64,000 nucleotides of DNA from Margaritifera margaritifera (GCA_029931535.1 JAQPZY010000909.1:583001-647000), one strand, 5' to 3'. Positions 1 to 11,565 are shown, numbered from the stretch's first letter. The notes: generated from the sequence alone by a model not told the origin. Numbers and translations are program-made.

Positions 1-660
1 CCTCATCCTCTTCTTCACCATCATCATGAACAGCAAAACAATAACATCATCAACAACAGCAGTCTTGAGCGTGATATGGAAACAAGATCTATGTCACACA
101 GATGCCATTAAATTTGTCGGAAGATAAATACTTTTGACAAAGTTTTGCAAAGTAGGGATACAAGAAACTCTGAAAACGTCAGTTTATTTTATAAACGGTG
201 TTCACTGCTTCGTAATTGACAAGAATTACACGTAATTTCTTTTTGTATTTTCAAGCGCTCGCTGTATCAACGATAAGAGATAACATCACATATATCTCGC
301 ACTCCATACACACACACACACCTAATCAGCAAAAAAAGATATACATCGATGATAAAGTGCTATGTCTTATTAAACATATATAATAAGCATGTTCTTGTAA
401 ATAAAATAAAAAAATAAAAAATACGTTAATGACCCCCCCCCCAAGAAATAACAACACCCTCGCACCACCCTCGAAAAAAGAGCAACGAATCACAACACGA
501 CCTGTTTTGTAATGTGCCAGTTTTAAAAATGTGTTTAAAGGTATCAAAAACAAAACATCTCGGGAAGAATTTATTAAATGCACGAGCAAATGTTCCAAGG
601 GACAATAACGACAATAGATGGGGAATGTCGCAAGTTGATTTTGGGATCAGAGATGAGACA
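1..660 (-). repeat. Dispersed repeat, inverted partner of 41.28-41.87 kb
   Basis: Read on the minus strand, the first ~250 bases match the plus strand at about 41.55-41.83 kb. Shared blocks include ATCTTGTTTCCATATCACGC (with CTCAAGA after it), TTGTATCCCTACTTT and a GATGATG-rich end. A second block at about 514-600 matches the complement of about 41.34-41.41 kb, around AACAAAACAT and TGCACGAG. The two copies are diverged and in opposite orientation. No coding domain is visible, and the left edge of this copy lies outside the window. Confidence 0.6.
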
Positions 661-709
661 AAGACCATTTATTACAATATATCGCATTATTTTAGATACA
701 CACACACAC

Positions 710-715
710 ATGGAT

Positions 716-761
<46 letters not shown>

Positions 762-810
762 TGGTTTTGGATCAGTAAATATACAAAGAGGAGTTTTTAT
801 AATATATAAC

Positions 811-874
<64 letters not shown>

Positions 875-895
875 TATACATATATACATATATGG
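710..895. repeat. Two (TA)n microsatellites
   Basis: Two perfect or near-perfect TA runs, at about 718-760 and 813-872, are separated by about 50 bases of unique sequence. The first is preceded by a short (CA)n run. Tyr-Ile open frames across this stretch are artefacts of the repeat. Confidence 0.95.
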
Positions 896-959
896 GCTCA
901 GACAACTAGTTCTACTGTAATGTTAGTTCTGGGCCAAAATAATATTTACTATACTTTCC

Positions 960-1350
960 TGGAAAGATCGGCAAAACAACCTTACATCCTATGAACGATC
1001 GATCCCAGAGGAAGCTTTTAAAAGGTGAAAATGATATACTTCGCACCGTTTTTGAGGAAAATGCCATTGTGGGTGGCAACTTATAAAAAATGCAGCCTGG
1101 TGATATCTCCAAGTTTACATCCAGTATTACCTGTGTAGCGACAGCAATACAATTAAAATGAGTTTCAGGTTCACACCTACTATTGGGTGCAATTTATCCA
1201 TACCTTGGCTTCTTCTGAGAATATTACGTTAATTGTTTCCAGTAATTATTTTCAACCAATCAACGACCCTCATTCTTTGAAATACTGTATTTAATATAAA
1301 AAAAACACTTAGACTGGTTCCATAACTCATAAAACAATTAGTTGATTCTG
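960..1350 (+). repeat. Direct repeat, copy 1 (partner at 2.16 kb)
   Basis: This segment aligns over its whole length with 2158-2550 in the same orientation. Conserved blocks include ACATCCTATG, GAAAATGATAT, CAGTAAT.ATTTTC, CCAACGACC and TTCTTTGAAATACTGTATT. Divergence is substantial, with many substitutions and small indels. No domain or terminal repeat is evident. Confidence 0.75.
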
Positions 1351-2157
1351 ACAGAGATGTTAATTCCATGATAAGTATTCATAGTCAACAGCAGTTTTCC
1401 TTGAAACCTCCTGGCGATGCATAGTTGTTAGTCATTTACCATTTTGAATATATCGAGGAAATTATTTCAGTTCTTAAAACCCACTGTTATGATAAATTGA
1501 GAAGATTTTACATCAAAACTTCTTTTTTATGTAAAATGGAGTAACAATTTTGTTACCACGTGGAACTGTAGTGTATATCCTGTGATACATGAACTTCTAA
1601 GCATATTGCAGCAGGACTTTGAAAAAGGGAGCTAACCCGCGATACTTTCATAAGCGTTCAGTCGATATAAAATATTCCAAATTGTTGCGTTTTTCACCTA
1701 ATAACTCAACTTCATTGAATGCTGTTATATAAAATCGATAGCAATTGCCGTTATTCCCTTAGATGGGTGTATCTGGCAAATGTTTATACAAAAGGAGTGC
1801 GCATACAGTGATTGCCATACAAAAGGGAAGTAAATCCTGAAATCCATTTTTTTCTACAGCACAGACTTCAATTACGACCACATTAGGGAGACTAAGTGGT
1901 CTTTTTCTGACGTAATTGCAAGATGAATGTTTTATCAATTATTAATGGAAGATGTTTCTTCCACCATTTGCCTCATTTATCTGCGATGGAGAGAGATCCA
2001 TCCGTAATGAAATCAAACATTTAAGAAAATGGATGAAACTTATGCCGTTTTGTTTTAAAATTATTAATTAATTGCCAATTAACAGAAGTAAGGTAGCAAA
2101 CTTAACAGAGTGATCATTTAATCTAGTTTAATTGTCCACATTCGTGCGGGTTTTGTG
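1351..2157. other. Unassigned sequence between the repeat copies
   Basis: AT-rich sequence without a long open frame, terminal repeat or recognisable motif. It could be the unshared interior of one element whose ends are the flanking copies, but nothing here shows that. Confidence 0.4.
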
Positions 2158-2550
2158 GTAACATCGGGAAAATACGGTAACATCCTATGTACGATCTAAC
2201 GCAAAGTAAATTTGTAAAGTGATGAAAATGATATGCTGCACGACTCGTTCAGAGAGAAAAACCCTTGTAGGTGCCCACCATGGTTATTCAGCCAGTTAAA
2301 ATGTCCCTGTTTTTTTTATGTAATAGTACCTGTGCGGCGACAGCGATATAATTAAAACGGTTTAAGGTTTAAGACTACCACCACTGCCTACAATTTACCT
2401 ATACATAGGCTTCTTCCAAAAAATTACGTAAACTATTTCCAGTAATGATTTTCCACCAACCAACGACCTTTATTCTTTGAAATACTGTATTAAATATGCC
2501 ACCACACATAGGCTGGTTCCGTAGGTCATAAAATAATGAGTTGACTTTGT
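2158..2550 (+). repeat. Direct repeat, copy 2
   Basis: Second copy of the 960-1350 segment, about 1.2 kb downstream and in the same orientation. The last shared block ends near the GGTTCC...CATAAAA.AAT..GTTGA stretch. Confidence 0.75.
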
Positions 2551-3379
2551 CCATATAAATACGGAAATTAATACAGACCTACAATATGATGCACAATTCT
2601 GATAACAAACAATCAAATTCGTATCTAATACACAATTAAAATTTAAGTAAATGCTTTCAACAAATGGTCTATACATGCACTAACTACTGCTATTGGAATT
2701 ACATGTTGAATTCCACATGAAGCATTGATAAGGTTTTACGAGTTGCCTATTCATAAATGCATATTCTCTTGTGCATATAACATACTTGATTATTATATTA
2801 TTCTGTTAATATGACATATATGAGATTGTTCTGTTCACCTTGAAAGATATGAAACCGTTCTGTTTCACTAAATGGATATGAAATTGTGAGTCCATATTGA
2901 CGACATTAAATTGTGAAACTATGCTATTCAGATTTGAGACACGAATTCAAATAATGACCATGAAATTATGACACCACATCGTTCGTACAACGAAATATGA
3001 CCTCGCCCTATTGCAGTGTTTCAGGACGTAATACAAGGAGTAATCCCATATATGGTATTCGTTCCAGTCTGCCGAAGAACCTGGCAGAAGTTTACGTTTG
3101 TTCAAAAACATGCCGAATCATGATACGTTGACCATCAAACGCTGAGCCAAACCAACACATCTGTTTCTAACTGATATTACCAGAAATCAACTGGAAATAC
3201 ACAACTAAACCGTATAAAACACGAGCCAGAAACTTCCAGAATGGTTTGTCAAAAACAGCACTATATATGTTCTGTACATGTGCACGAGACAAGACGAGCT
3301 TAAATACGTCCGCGTACCAAATACGAGGGATGTCTTACTTCACGTCCGTGCTTCTCACATATAAGAACATCTCCACGCC
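2551..3379. other. No recognised feature
   Basis: AT-rich unique sequence. I saw no coding domain, tandem repeat or RNA gene here. Confidence 0.4.
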
Positions 3380-3643
3380 ATGAAATCACGCCCACTTAGT
3401 ATGGAACTTCAGTTTGCACTACCTGTGGCGAACACAGTGAACGTCATCTTGTATGCAGAATTCAATAACACTCTGGAAATCAACATACTGAGAGAAGTGC
3501 TTCCTAGACTATTAAAGATGGAGCCAATGGAGATTGGCAAAGAGGATGTTTTCTATCGATCGTCAACTTGTCAAAACCATGGAAGATTAAATGAAGCCTT
3601 GGTGCACATGCACAGGGTAAAACACTTTCTTGTTCAGAATTGA
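3380..3643 (+). other. Unassigned 87-codon open frame
   Basis: An ATG-to-stop frame of 87 codons in otherwise non-coding DNA. The product would have no obvious signal peptide, membrane segment or family motif. The 3' end overlaps an inverted repeat at 3623-3658. A frame this long can arise by chance, so I do not claim a gene. It could be an eroded fragment of a retroelement ORF, since an I-type LINE starts 400 bases downstream. Confidence 0.15.
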
Positions 3644-3658
3644 CTGGACAAGAAAGTG
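3623..3658. repeat. Short inverted repeat (14-bp arms)
   Basis: CACTTTCTTGTTCA at 3623-3636 pairs with TGGACAAGAAAGTG at 3645-3658, with one G-T type mismatch and an 8-base loop. It has no U tract after it. Its function is unknown. Confidence 0.7.
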
Positions 3659-3659
3659 A

Positions 3660-4020
3660 GTATTTATCTTAGGATGGCAACCGACCTCGTCGAAGATGTG
3701 TTAAGAGAAGAGATGCAAACAGAAAAAAGGGAAAAGTGAAAAAACTGAATTAACAGAAGGAATATCTGCATCTGGGCGAAGAGACGGAGGAGGAGAAGAA
3801 AATGGAGACAGAAGAGACTGATTTTAGGTTCACTCTGTCTTACAAAAAGAGACGACACTGCTGCGTCACCTTCTATTCCAGTGGGGGATATTATGTTTGT
3901 GGGTATAGTGTGTTTATAAACACTAACTAACCCTTGTGTATCATTAGTCTCTCAGTATAAGTGATAATAGATTTGTGTATATAAATAAGAAGGATAGTTT
4001 ATTTTAGATGATTTCTCTTT
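3660..4020. other. Purine-rich unassigned stretch
   Basis: About 3680-3860 is rich in AGA/GAA/GAG triplets and can be read as short Glu/Lys-rich frames. No domain is recognisable. It could be the end of an ORF1-like region belonging to the LINE that follows. Confidence 0.25.
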
Positions 4021-5640
4021 GTGCCACACCAATGGATGCTTGGAGAGTGTTTTCCTTCACGTCCGGGTCTCTTGCATAGAAGCGGTGCGTTCGCCAGACT
4101 TGTCAACCCAACTTATTTGGACCTATCCCAATTTGCTGACGGCAGCGGAATCTGGAAAGCATGTAACCCCTCCAGTGAGGCTGTGATAAGCCGATTGCAG
4201 GTGGGATTCGATAGAATTGGTCGATGGGCCAATAGGTGGGGCTTCAAACCATCCCCGGAAAAACAGTAGGCGTAATGTTTACACTTTAAACCCATTGATC
4301 CTCCCAATCTGTGACTAAATGGGACAGAAATAAAATTCGAAAAAGTAGCTAAATTCCTAGGGATACTATTCCACAAGCACCTAACATGGAGAAATCACAT
4401 AACAGAGCTAGTAAGAAGATACGGTCAGGATCTAAGCCTCTTAAGAAACCTCAGAGGCACCGATTGGGGGGGGGGGCAGATCAAACCACACGTCTTACAT
4501 TATATAGTACACTGATTTGGTCACAAATAGATTATGGGTGCAAGGCGTATGCCTCGGCCCACCGCAATTTACTCAAGAAATTAGACCGAGTACAACGCCA
4601 ATCTCCAGTTATCTGAACCTGTGTGCTCGACACTGCCTCGCGGACCTGCAAGCCACTCAAAACAAATTTAAACGCACTTAACTATGGGGATAAACAGGAA
4701 GACCCCATAGAAACAAGGGCTAAAATTCTCTCAGAAATAAAGAGCAGGTATGAGGGATTCACTCAAATATACACAGATGTGTCTAAATCCCCAGACCCAG
4801 GGTGTACTGCACCAGTAGTGATGAATCCGGGGGAAAGCGTCACACTGGGGGCAAGGCTATCTGATCACTGCTCCATATAAACATTTGAATTTTGGACCAT
4901 TAATCAAGCACTCCAATGGATACAACACACCCGAAAATCTAAAGCAGTGATAATTAGCGACTTTTCTAGCGTGCTGCGAGCACTGGAATCAGGTAACTCA
5001 TCCAGCTGAGAAAATTTGACGCGGGAAGTCAACTGGAGACTTAAACTCCTGGAGCAAAACATTCGTACTGTATAATTTATGTGGGTGCCCTCCTACATTA
5101 ACATACCTGGAAACGAAAGGGCGGTCAAATAAGATAAAAAAATAAGCTAAATGAATCCGAAATACATCAATTGGATTTCAGCGTCCAGGAAATATACAGC
5201 ATGAATTAGACAGACATTTGATAATAAAAATGGCAAGGGGAATGGGACAACTCGTATACATCACACAAACTCTACGATTTGCAGAAGCAAGTTAGTCGAA
5301 ACATTATCGCCCCAAACATGGTAAACCCGTATGATTTCAACGTCTTAACTAGACTCAAAACTGATAAAACACTTCTAGGCAGCAGTTTGGAAGGTTTCTA
5401 CCAGGTATAAAAAAGCAGTCACTGCCCCACCGCAGAAACATTAAACCATAGATTCAAGCACTGCCCCAAATATAGCCAAGATAGGAAAACATTCCAGAAA
5501 AAGCAGAAAAAAACAAAATATCCTAGCCCGCTACCCGGATTTCCTTATTACAGGAACTAGTAACATCAATTCGGGGTACACAAATAGCCTGGGGTACATC
5601 TCTGACATCGAAAAGAGAGGGAAAATCTAATCCCCGGCTA
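4021..5640 (+). pseudogene. I-type LINE ORF2, RT palm to RNase H and zinc knuckle, broken
   Basis: The 3' part of a non-LTR retrotransposon ORF2, carried in several frames. The RT palm box appears as QFADGSGIW near 4130-4157, where (F/Y)ADD would be expected, so the second catalytic Asp is lost. It is followed by RWANRWGFKPSPEK, then VAKFLGILFHKHLTWRNHI after a frameshift, then TLYSTLIWSQIDYGCKAYAS (about 4498-4557) and LLKKLDRVQRQ. An RNase H domain follows: IYTDVSKS near 4768, a conserved Asp in VIISDFSSVLRALESG near 4950, and FVWVPSYINIPGNE near 5080-5120. A Cys/His stretch CPTAETLNHRFKHCPKYS lies near 5423-5475. RNase H after the RT is typical of the I superclade. The 5' half, with the endonuclease and most RT motifs, is absent. 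Frameshifts and stops make it non-functional. Confidence 0.8.
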
Positions 5641-6277
5641 GGGACACAAGTACAGACCCAAAGAAAGAATTAGGATAGGAAAAAGGGCACAGAATGGATG
5701 ACAAGAAAACCAAAGCCCAACTTAATTAATAGTACTACCCCCGCAAAGGCAGACAAATAGGGAATTAAAAAAGGGGAAGTAAAGTCGGGTGCGGGGGAAG
5801 GGGGACAGTTATGTTTATCCCCTTAAGGGTAGGCGCATTTACCGGAACTGTCAACCCCCCTCCCGCAGCGACATGAAATACCTCAATTCAATTCATGACT
5901 AAGCTTAGGGCAGCCCGATGGGGCGAATAAGACCCAATATTTAATACAGACAAATCATTTAACTAGGCAAACCGCACCGGTATAGACCGGGAATGGAGTG
6001 GCTAACGCTACCGGGGGGGGGGGGGGGTAGACTGGTGGACTGGGCCCGATCGGAGACATAGTTCGCGAATGCGGGATAATAGGCAGGAGCAATTCCACAG
6101 TAGAAAAGAGTATTAAGGGTAAGCTTAACCCAAATTTTAAACTAATGATTGAAACAAGTAGTAATTAAAAGCTAGAACTCTAGGACAGCCTGACTATATC
6201 AACAACTTGTATAACTTCTCCCCCTAATTTGTATATTAGAACTCCTTTTTTCTCACCTAAACTTTATCTTATTTTAT

Positions 6278-6330
<53 letters not shown>

Positions 6331-7000
6331 CACTTTTCATACATCACACAAACTCTACGACTTTACTAACATAGCATGCATGTACCTCTATCCTACTACA
6401 GAAATAATACTCTCAAAAAGAACTCTCTCTCTATTTCTCACCTCTTTCGGTGATGGCACCCAATGAGAAGACCAAAGAGTATCATCTAAACTTCCTGACA
6501 TTCAAAGAAAACTTATCCATTTTAAGGTGGTCCTAAGCCCAGATCATCAGGCTCAGCCGCACAATGTGGCAACGATTCGATAACTGAGAACTTAGTTACA
6601 TGACCCATTAAGCTGGCCCGCGCAAAAATCAAGATTGTAAGGTGATCCTAAGTCCAGATCATCAGGACCCTACTGCACAATACGATAACCGGTTATCAAA
6701 AGACCCCCGAATTTTAAATAGGATAAACATAGGCACCATAGGATAAGAAGAAGAAACTATGTCCATACAACTAAAATGTAAACTATAAGGTAGTTTCAAA
6801 ATCAGACCATCAGGCCCAGCCGCACAAGGTGGCAACGATTGGACAAATTAATAACAAAACTCATTGACCTGGCACACACAATTAAGTATTATATAATTAT
6901 ATAAGGTGGTACCAAGCCCAGGCCACCAGGGCCCCAATTACTCAAGTCACCGCCTTAGAGTATCAAAGAAATAAAATAAAATATTGTCACATATGCTTAC
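5641..7000 (+). mobile_element. Probable 3' UTR of the I-type LINE
   Basis: Sequence following the ORF2 relic, with no coding capacity. It holds a G run near 6014-6028, a (TA)n run at about 6282-6328 and four degenerate tandem units at 6522-6950. The base composition is more G/C-rich at 5640-6100 than the surroundings, consistent with continuity with the element upstream. The exact 3' end is not defined because no clear poly-A tail or target duplication is visible. Confidence 0.45.
6522..6950 (+). repeat. Four degenerate tandem units (~115-150 bp)
   Basis: A shared core of the form AAGGTGGTCCTAAGCCCAGA, then a TCATCAGG block and a CCGCACAA block, then GTGGCAACGATT, starts near 6522, 6638, 6786 and 6901. 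Units differ in length and the last is partial. The position directly downstream of an ORF2 relic suggests a repetitive LINE 3' UTR. Confidence 0.7.
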
Positions 7001-7229
7001 AAATTTAGGATATTTTAAATAATGCACTCCTTGGACTGAGCCGGATCTATAAAAAAAAAACTTTCTAAACTGTATCTTACGTTATCTAACCATTCTGCAA
7101 CCTACATATATTCACTATCAGCCACAAGTACAGAGTTTGAATTTACAATTGATCCTTAAACAAATATTAAATAAATTGCAAGTCGACACCATTGTTACAT
7201 TTGTCAAATAAAATCAAAATGTCAACACT

Positions 7230-7880
7230 GGACCTCTTGGAGCCTCTCCCGGATATGGATGAATAATTAAGAAGTGTGTCGTGCACACATTAAAGCTTGC
7301 AATGGGTGCCTTGCACCCATTTGACGAGTAATCAAATAGTACGCTGTGCGTACATTAACTCGACTTTATTATCGATCGTGTGTAGAAGAAGAATTGCTAA
7401 CCAACACTGCAAAGTGGGAAACGTGATCAGCGCTATGAGTCTCTTGGACAGAGTACAACACTTCCTGAACCGGGTAGAGAAGATGAAGTCTTATCCCAAC
7501 CGTTGACACTTGTAGAGGGAAATGCTCTCCCTCAAAGCAGCGAAGACCCCCATAGGAGAAGTCATCGATAAAGAGGTGGAGAAGATCAAGAGGATATGGG
7601 CGGAGGATAAGAGGGCAAAGGAGAGAGAGAGAGTGAGAGAGAGAGATAAAAGAAAGTGAATTCCCGAGCCTCCACCGAAATTGGATTAGGGTCCAAGAGA
7701 AAATGAGGCAGAGGAAAGAAAAAGAATGTATTTCTGAAGAGGAGAAAGACGATTGGTAGAAGGAGTCCGACAAAAAACCCTCCATTTAGGCTCACTGTCT
7801 CCGTCCACAGAAGAGCGGAGTACCTGAACGAGATGTGCCTTTGTTGTAGAGCCTGACCCAGGTGGTGTTTATCCCCCTTC
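7230..7880 (+). other. Purine-rich, coding-like orphan segment
   Basis: This stretch is richer in G and purines than its flanks. It contains MSLLDRVQHFLNRVEKMK (from about 7435), ended by a stop, and a second frame starting MLSLKAAKTPIGEVIDKEVE at 7522 that runs about 45 codons into a (GA)n tract. Both read as charged, coiled-coil-like peptides. I do not recognise the family. The position downstream of a LINE suggests a fragment of a retroelement ORF1 or gag, but no zinc knuckle is visible. Confidence 0.3.
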
Positions 7881-7889
7881 TTTAACATC

Positions 7890-8110
7890 GTACCCTTTTT
7901 GTTGGATAGTATATGTCTGATATTAGGTAGCACAGTACGGGGTGTTGGATAGTAGATGACTAAGTATTGGTCACTACACACGGTGATTTGGATAGTATGC
8001 GAAGAGTGTTAGATAGTAATCAAAAATGAGTTTTAGACAGTAGGTCACTAGGTGATGAATAGTAGGCACTTAATGTTGGATAGTAGATTACTATTTCACA
8101 TTACATTTTT
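7890..8110 (+). repeat. Degenerate ~35-45-bp tandem repeat
   Basis: Irregularly spaced copies of a motif like TTGGATAGTA, often followed by GATGACTA or GGTCACTA. They occur near 7902, 7945, 7989, 8010, 8035, 8056 and 8076. The array is old and irregular. Confidence 0.6.
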
Positions 8111-8890
8111 CGTCTACACCAACGGTGTCATGTTAAGGCTGCTATTTTGTAAAAATAAAATATAGAGCCAACGGAAAATCTCATGTTAATGTTAACATTA
8201 CAGTTACCATTTGACTCCGGAAGCCCCCAATCCCCCCCAACCCCTACACACACACACATGTAAACCTACGGAGTAATGTCAATTCCAGTTTGGCTCTAGA
8301 AAGTTTTCAATTGTTGAGGTCAACCACTTCTAACAATGTAACCATATAACCCCATTTAAGGTTAACTACTTCTAACAATGTAACAAAGTATCCTCAGAGA
8401 GGCATATTAATGCAACTCTACGGCGTGATGTTAATTCCCCATTTGGCACTAAGGTGGCACATATTACTACTGTGTGTCGCTGATAAGAAATTTCTCCATT
8501 TAATATATATCACAATAAAAATCAGACATGAAATGTTCAATTTTCAATTTCGTGATGAACGAAAATACACATTTCAATTCAAATCAATTATTTACATAGA
8601 GAGAGAGTCTGTATTCATTCCAATAGCCCAAACAGACTGTGAGGATACATTTTCAATGAATTGAATTGAATGGCAGATAGTGTAATAAACAACAAGGTAC
8701 CATCATCTGTAGTCTACAATATACAACGAAATCATAGTAAGAAACGAAATTACATATGCATGCAGATGCAAATCCATGCAAATGAAATAAGCATATTAAT
8801 TCACAAAACTTCTCCGTAGGGAGAAAGAGATATATACATTATTAAAAGTAATAATATAAAGATGAAATCAGAGGTTATGTAGTTTAAATT
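8111..8890. other. No recognised feature
   Basis: AT-rich sequence. A short duplication of AACTACTTCTAACAATGTAAC type occurs at about 8320-8390. I saw no gene. Confidence 0.4.
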
Positions 8891-9029
8891 AATATTGAAA
8901 TGGTGGTCAGTCAAAATATTTAAAAGATCTATGCATATACGACGGTATTTCTATGATTACAAGCTTTATAAATGTAAATGGCCAAATTATTCAAAATTCT
9001 GGTATTCTTGATATTCATAAGTTATAGCT

Positions 9030-9260
9030 AAATTTAAACATATTTGGACTTTTTCTGAAATATTTCTCTATATATTTGTCTCTTAGATCTTTATGCAATA
9101 CGCATTCAAGGACAAAATTATATTCAACTTCAATGAGGTTACAAATAGAACAACGTCTATCATGAATTGGTTTATATGGTCTCGCCCATCGACCAGCTTC
9201 AGCTTCGAGTCTGTGAGAGGATACTCTAAATTTAAAATTGTCCGATAGCCTTAATTTAAA
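9030..9260 (-). pseudogene. LINE ORF2, C-terminal Cys/His domain
   Basis: Directly after the 9251 frame break the minus strand reads RLSDNFKFRVSSHRLEAEAG, then GRWARP and RRCSICNLIEVEYNFVLEC. This matches the E-x-GRW...C-x2-C...E-x-E...C zinc-binding tail of LINE ORF2 proteins. It follows in a shifted frame with no gap, so a single indel separates it from the RT. Confidence 0.75.
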
Positions 9261-10060
9261 TGACTGTAAAAAAATACGTCAGTGTTACCGACCCCTTGAT
9301 TAACCCAAACTTCACAGAATCCTAATCTTGACAATAAATCTTTAACTAAATATGCCCAATTTATTTTATTGGGTAGAGCTTCTAAATCGTTCAACATCAT
9401 TTGGTATATATATTTTATATATTTGTCCTCCTTTGTCTCTAATATCTTAAACCAATACTTCACAATGTAATAAAATATATTGACTATCATTGTCGTACGC
9501 CATAACTCCCCATAAATAAAATCATTTTGTGACGTCTTCTTCGCTCCTAATATCTTTTTACAAAAATGTAAATGCACTCTTTCAATGCATTTAGCAGGAA
9601 TAAATCCCCAAACGTGGCAACAATAATTTAAGATAGGTTTTATCAGTCTATCAAAAAGATTCATGACATGGCTTGTTTTTAAGGACTTAAATTTAAAAAG
9701 GTATTTTTCAAGTAAAAATATCGCTTTTTTGGCTTGCCCTGACAATGTTGCCTGTGCTTCAGTAAAGGCACCACCAGACGTCATAACAAGTCCGAGATAT
9801 GTAAACTTGTTTACAATTTCTAGTTTTTCATTACAGTAAGTGAATTCCATATCTCTAGGTAAAGTACCACCTTTTCTAAAAATCATAACCTTTGTTTTTG
9901 AGTTGTTAACCACAAGTCTCCACTTAGCACAATAATCTTTCAAATAATTGAACCCGGATTGAAGACCTTCGGGCGAACCTGAAAAGATGGTAATGTCATC
10001 TGCGTATAAAAGAAGAAAAAGATGTAACATGCCAATATCTATACCTTCAATACCATGCAT
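9251..10060 (-). pseudogene. LINE ORF2, RT palm YADD to thumb
   Basis: An uninterrupted 269-codon frame. LFLLLYADDITIFSGS sits at residues ~13-28 with an intact YADD catalytic box, near 9990-10010. WRLVVNNSKTKVMIFRKGG and KFTYLGLVMTSGG follow, the usual post-YADD blocks, then a region with CCHVWGF and ERVHLHFCKKILGAKKTSQN typical of the thumb and connection. The frame continues from further upstream, so its Met is not a true start. The end is a frameshift, because the C-terminal zinc-binding domain follows in another frame. Confidence 0.85.
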
Positions 10061-10931
10061 GGCAAACTCTTCCTCTAAATCATTTGCAAATATCGAGAAA
10101 AGAAATGGTCATAAAGATTCACCATGCCGGACGCCAAAAATACAAGAGAATTCATCACTTAACTTATTATCATATTTAACTCTTGACTTTACATTGTTGT
10201 ACATTTATTTGATTATATCTAAAATATTTCCCCTTAAACCAAGCTTTATTAATGTATACCATACGTTATTCCTTACTATATAATCAAACGCTTTGGTGAA
10301 ATCAATAAACGCACACAATAATTTTTTACTTTGATTAATGATATGTGAGATAAGCCCATGTAAAATAAAAATATTGTCAACTGTACTGATGTTTTTTTTT
10401 TTCTAAATCCTGCCTGTGCTTCAATAAATGCATGATTGTGTTATGCCCATTCAGTAACTCTATTATTAAGTATACGTGTGAATAATTTACCTGTGGAACT
10501 AAGAAGCGTTATACCTCTATAATCATTAACATCATCTAAATTACGTTTTTTATGCAATGGTATAACTAGACCTTCGGACCACATTTCTGGAAAGTGACCG
10601 CTTTTAATACAGCATTAAATAAATTACAAAATGTATTTAACATTATATCTTTACCATGGTAAAGAAACTCATTGATACTCATATCTGGACCAGCATTGCT
10701 GCCTAATTTTATTTGATGTAAAGCCTTTTCTACCTCTTGAAGGGAAATATTTTGATTTAGTTCATTAAACATGATGTTAAACTCTCCTTTTACATATCTT
10801 TCATTAAAATGTAAAACATCCTTATCTGGCATAAACAAGTGATCATTAGAATTGTTTACAGCTTTAAAATATTTTTCAAAAATATCCATTGCAATATTTG
10901 AGGGGTTAGCATTCACAATATCTTTTAACAT
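10060..10931 (-). pseudogene. LINE ORF2, N-terminal reverse transcriptase motifs
   Basis: The stretch 10931-10566 contains EVEKALHQIKLGSNAGPD near 10690-10740, the RT motif 1 signature (KxxKAxGPD-like), then an NEFL block. Beyond a frameshift come LVIPLHKK, DVNDYRGITLLSSTGKLFTR (about 10480-10545), EAQAGFRKKK and LLCAFIDFTKAFDYI, which holds the first catalytic Asp of the palm (FxDFTKAFD). I see four interruptions: a stop after TEWA, a frameshift in the poly-T tract near 10390, and stops after IIK and after GESL. The rest is well preserved. Confidence 0.8.
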
Positions 10932-10975
10932 TTTCCAGTATAACTTTGCATCATTAAATTTCGCTTTTTCAAATT

Positions 10976-11257
10976 CTAATGTTTTAAGTTCATCATATTC
11001 ATGCCTATATTTTCGTAGTATTTTTTATAGACTGATCTTGCACCTGTCATTTCTTGTCTTGCTTTAGATGTTTTTACAACTCGATAATAATTCAATTTAC
11101 TCATAAAAATTAACCTTTTTTCTTTACATATATCATTAAACCAAGGATTTTTTTTCATCATATTTCTTCGGCACTCTATCATGACATATTTTAAATCTTT
11201 TGAAGATTGGCAAACAAACATTGTGAAAAATATCATACACACCCTACTGGAAAACAT
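10976..11257 (-). pseudogene. LINE ORF2, endonuclease-RT linker
   Basis: The peptide contains KKNPWFNDICKEKRLIFMSK followed by a run of basic and aromatic residues. This is the typical W-F/W-Y-x-x-C-K-x-x-R linker that sits between the apurinic-like endonuclease and the RT in APE-type LINE proteins. It begins at the 5' truncation point and shifts frame before the RT. The starting Met is incidental. Confidence 0.7.
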
Positions 11258-11260
11258 AAG

Positions 11261-11565
11261 ATATTATCAAAAGGTCCATGGATTTTGGAGGTCGCAAACA
11301 CAAGAATGATTTACATAGCCTGCAAAAAAAGGAAAAAGGATCCGAAAGGAATAAGGTGGAAGGATAAAAATGAACCTTGAGCCTCATTATTGTAATAATA
11401 TTCTATATCTTCTCAGATAAATTTGGTACAATTCATTTTGGTTTCATATTAATACGAGTTAACGATTCTATGCACACATACCTTGATGAATGACATTTTA
11501 ATCCCTTTTCCACGTTAATTTCTTTATCAAGGATATTACAAATTATAGTTACCATCGAAATGACC
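11261..11565. other. No recognised feature
   Basis: AT-rich sequence between the LINE 5' truncation point and the minisatellite. I saw no coding signal. Confidence 0.4.

Larger units (their letters stand above)
8900..11260 (-). mobile_element. 5'-truncated APE-type LINE (CR1/Jockey-like), relatively young
   Basis: A minus-strand non-LTR retrotransposon covering the linker, the reverse transcriptase and the C-terminal domain of ORF2. The endonuclease is absent, as expected for 5' truncation during target-primed reverse transcription. Reading can be followed almost end to end through a handful of stops and frameshifts, so this copy is much less decayed than its neighbours. The clade is not certain; RT motifs alone, read by eye, do not separate CR1-like from related groups. 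The 3' boundary near 8.9 kb is inferred from the last recognisable coding block. Confidence 0.85.

Noticed and set aside
514..909. 131-codon frame rich in Tyr-Ile
   Set aside because: Most of it is translation of (TA)n; no domain before or after the repeat.
7369..7785. 138-codon minus-strand Ser/Phe-rich frame
   Set aside because: It is the complement of a purine-rich, coding-like plus-strand segment.
9987..10283. 98-codon plus-strand frame
   Set aside because: Antisense shadow of the LINE reverse transcriptase.
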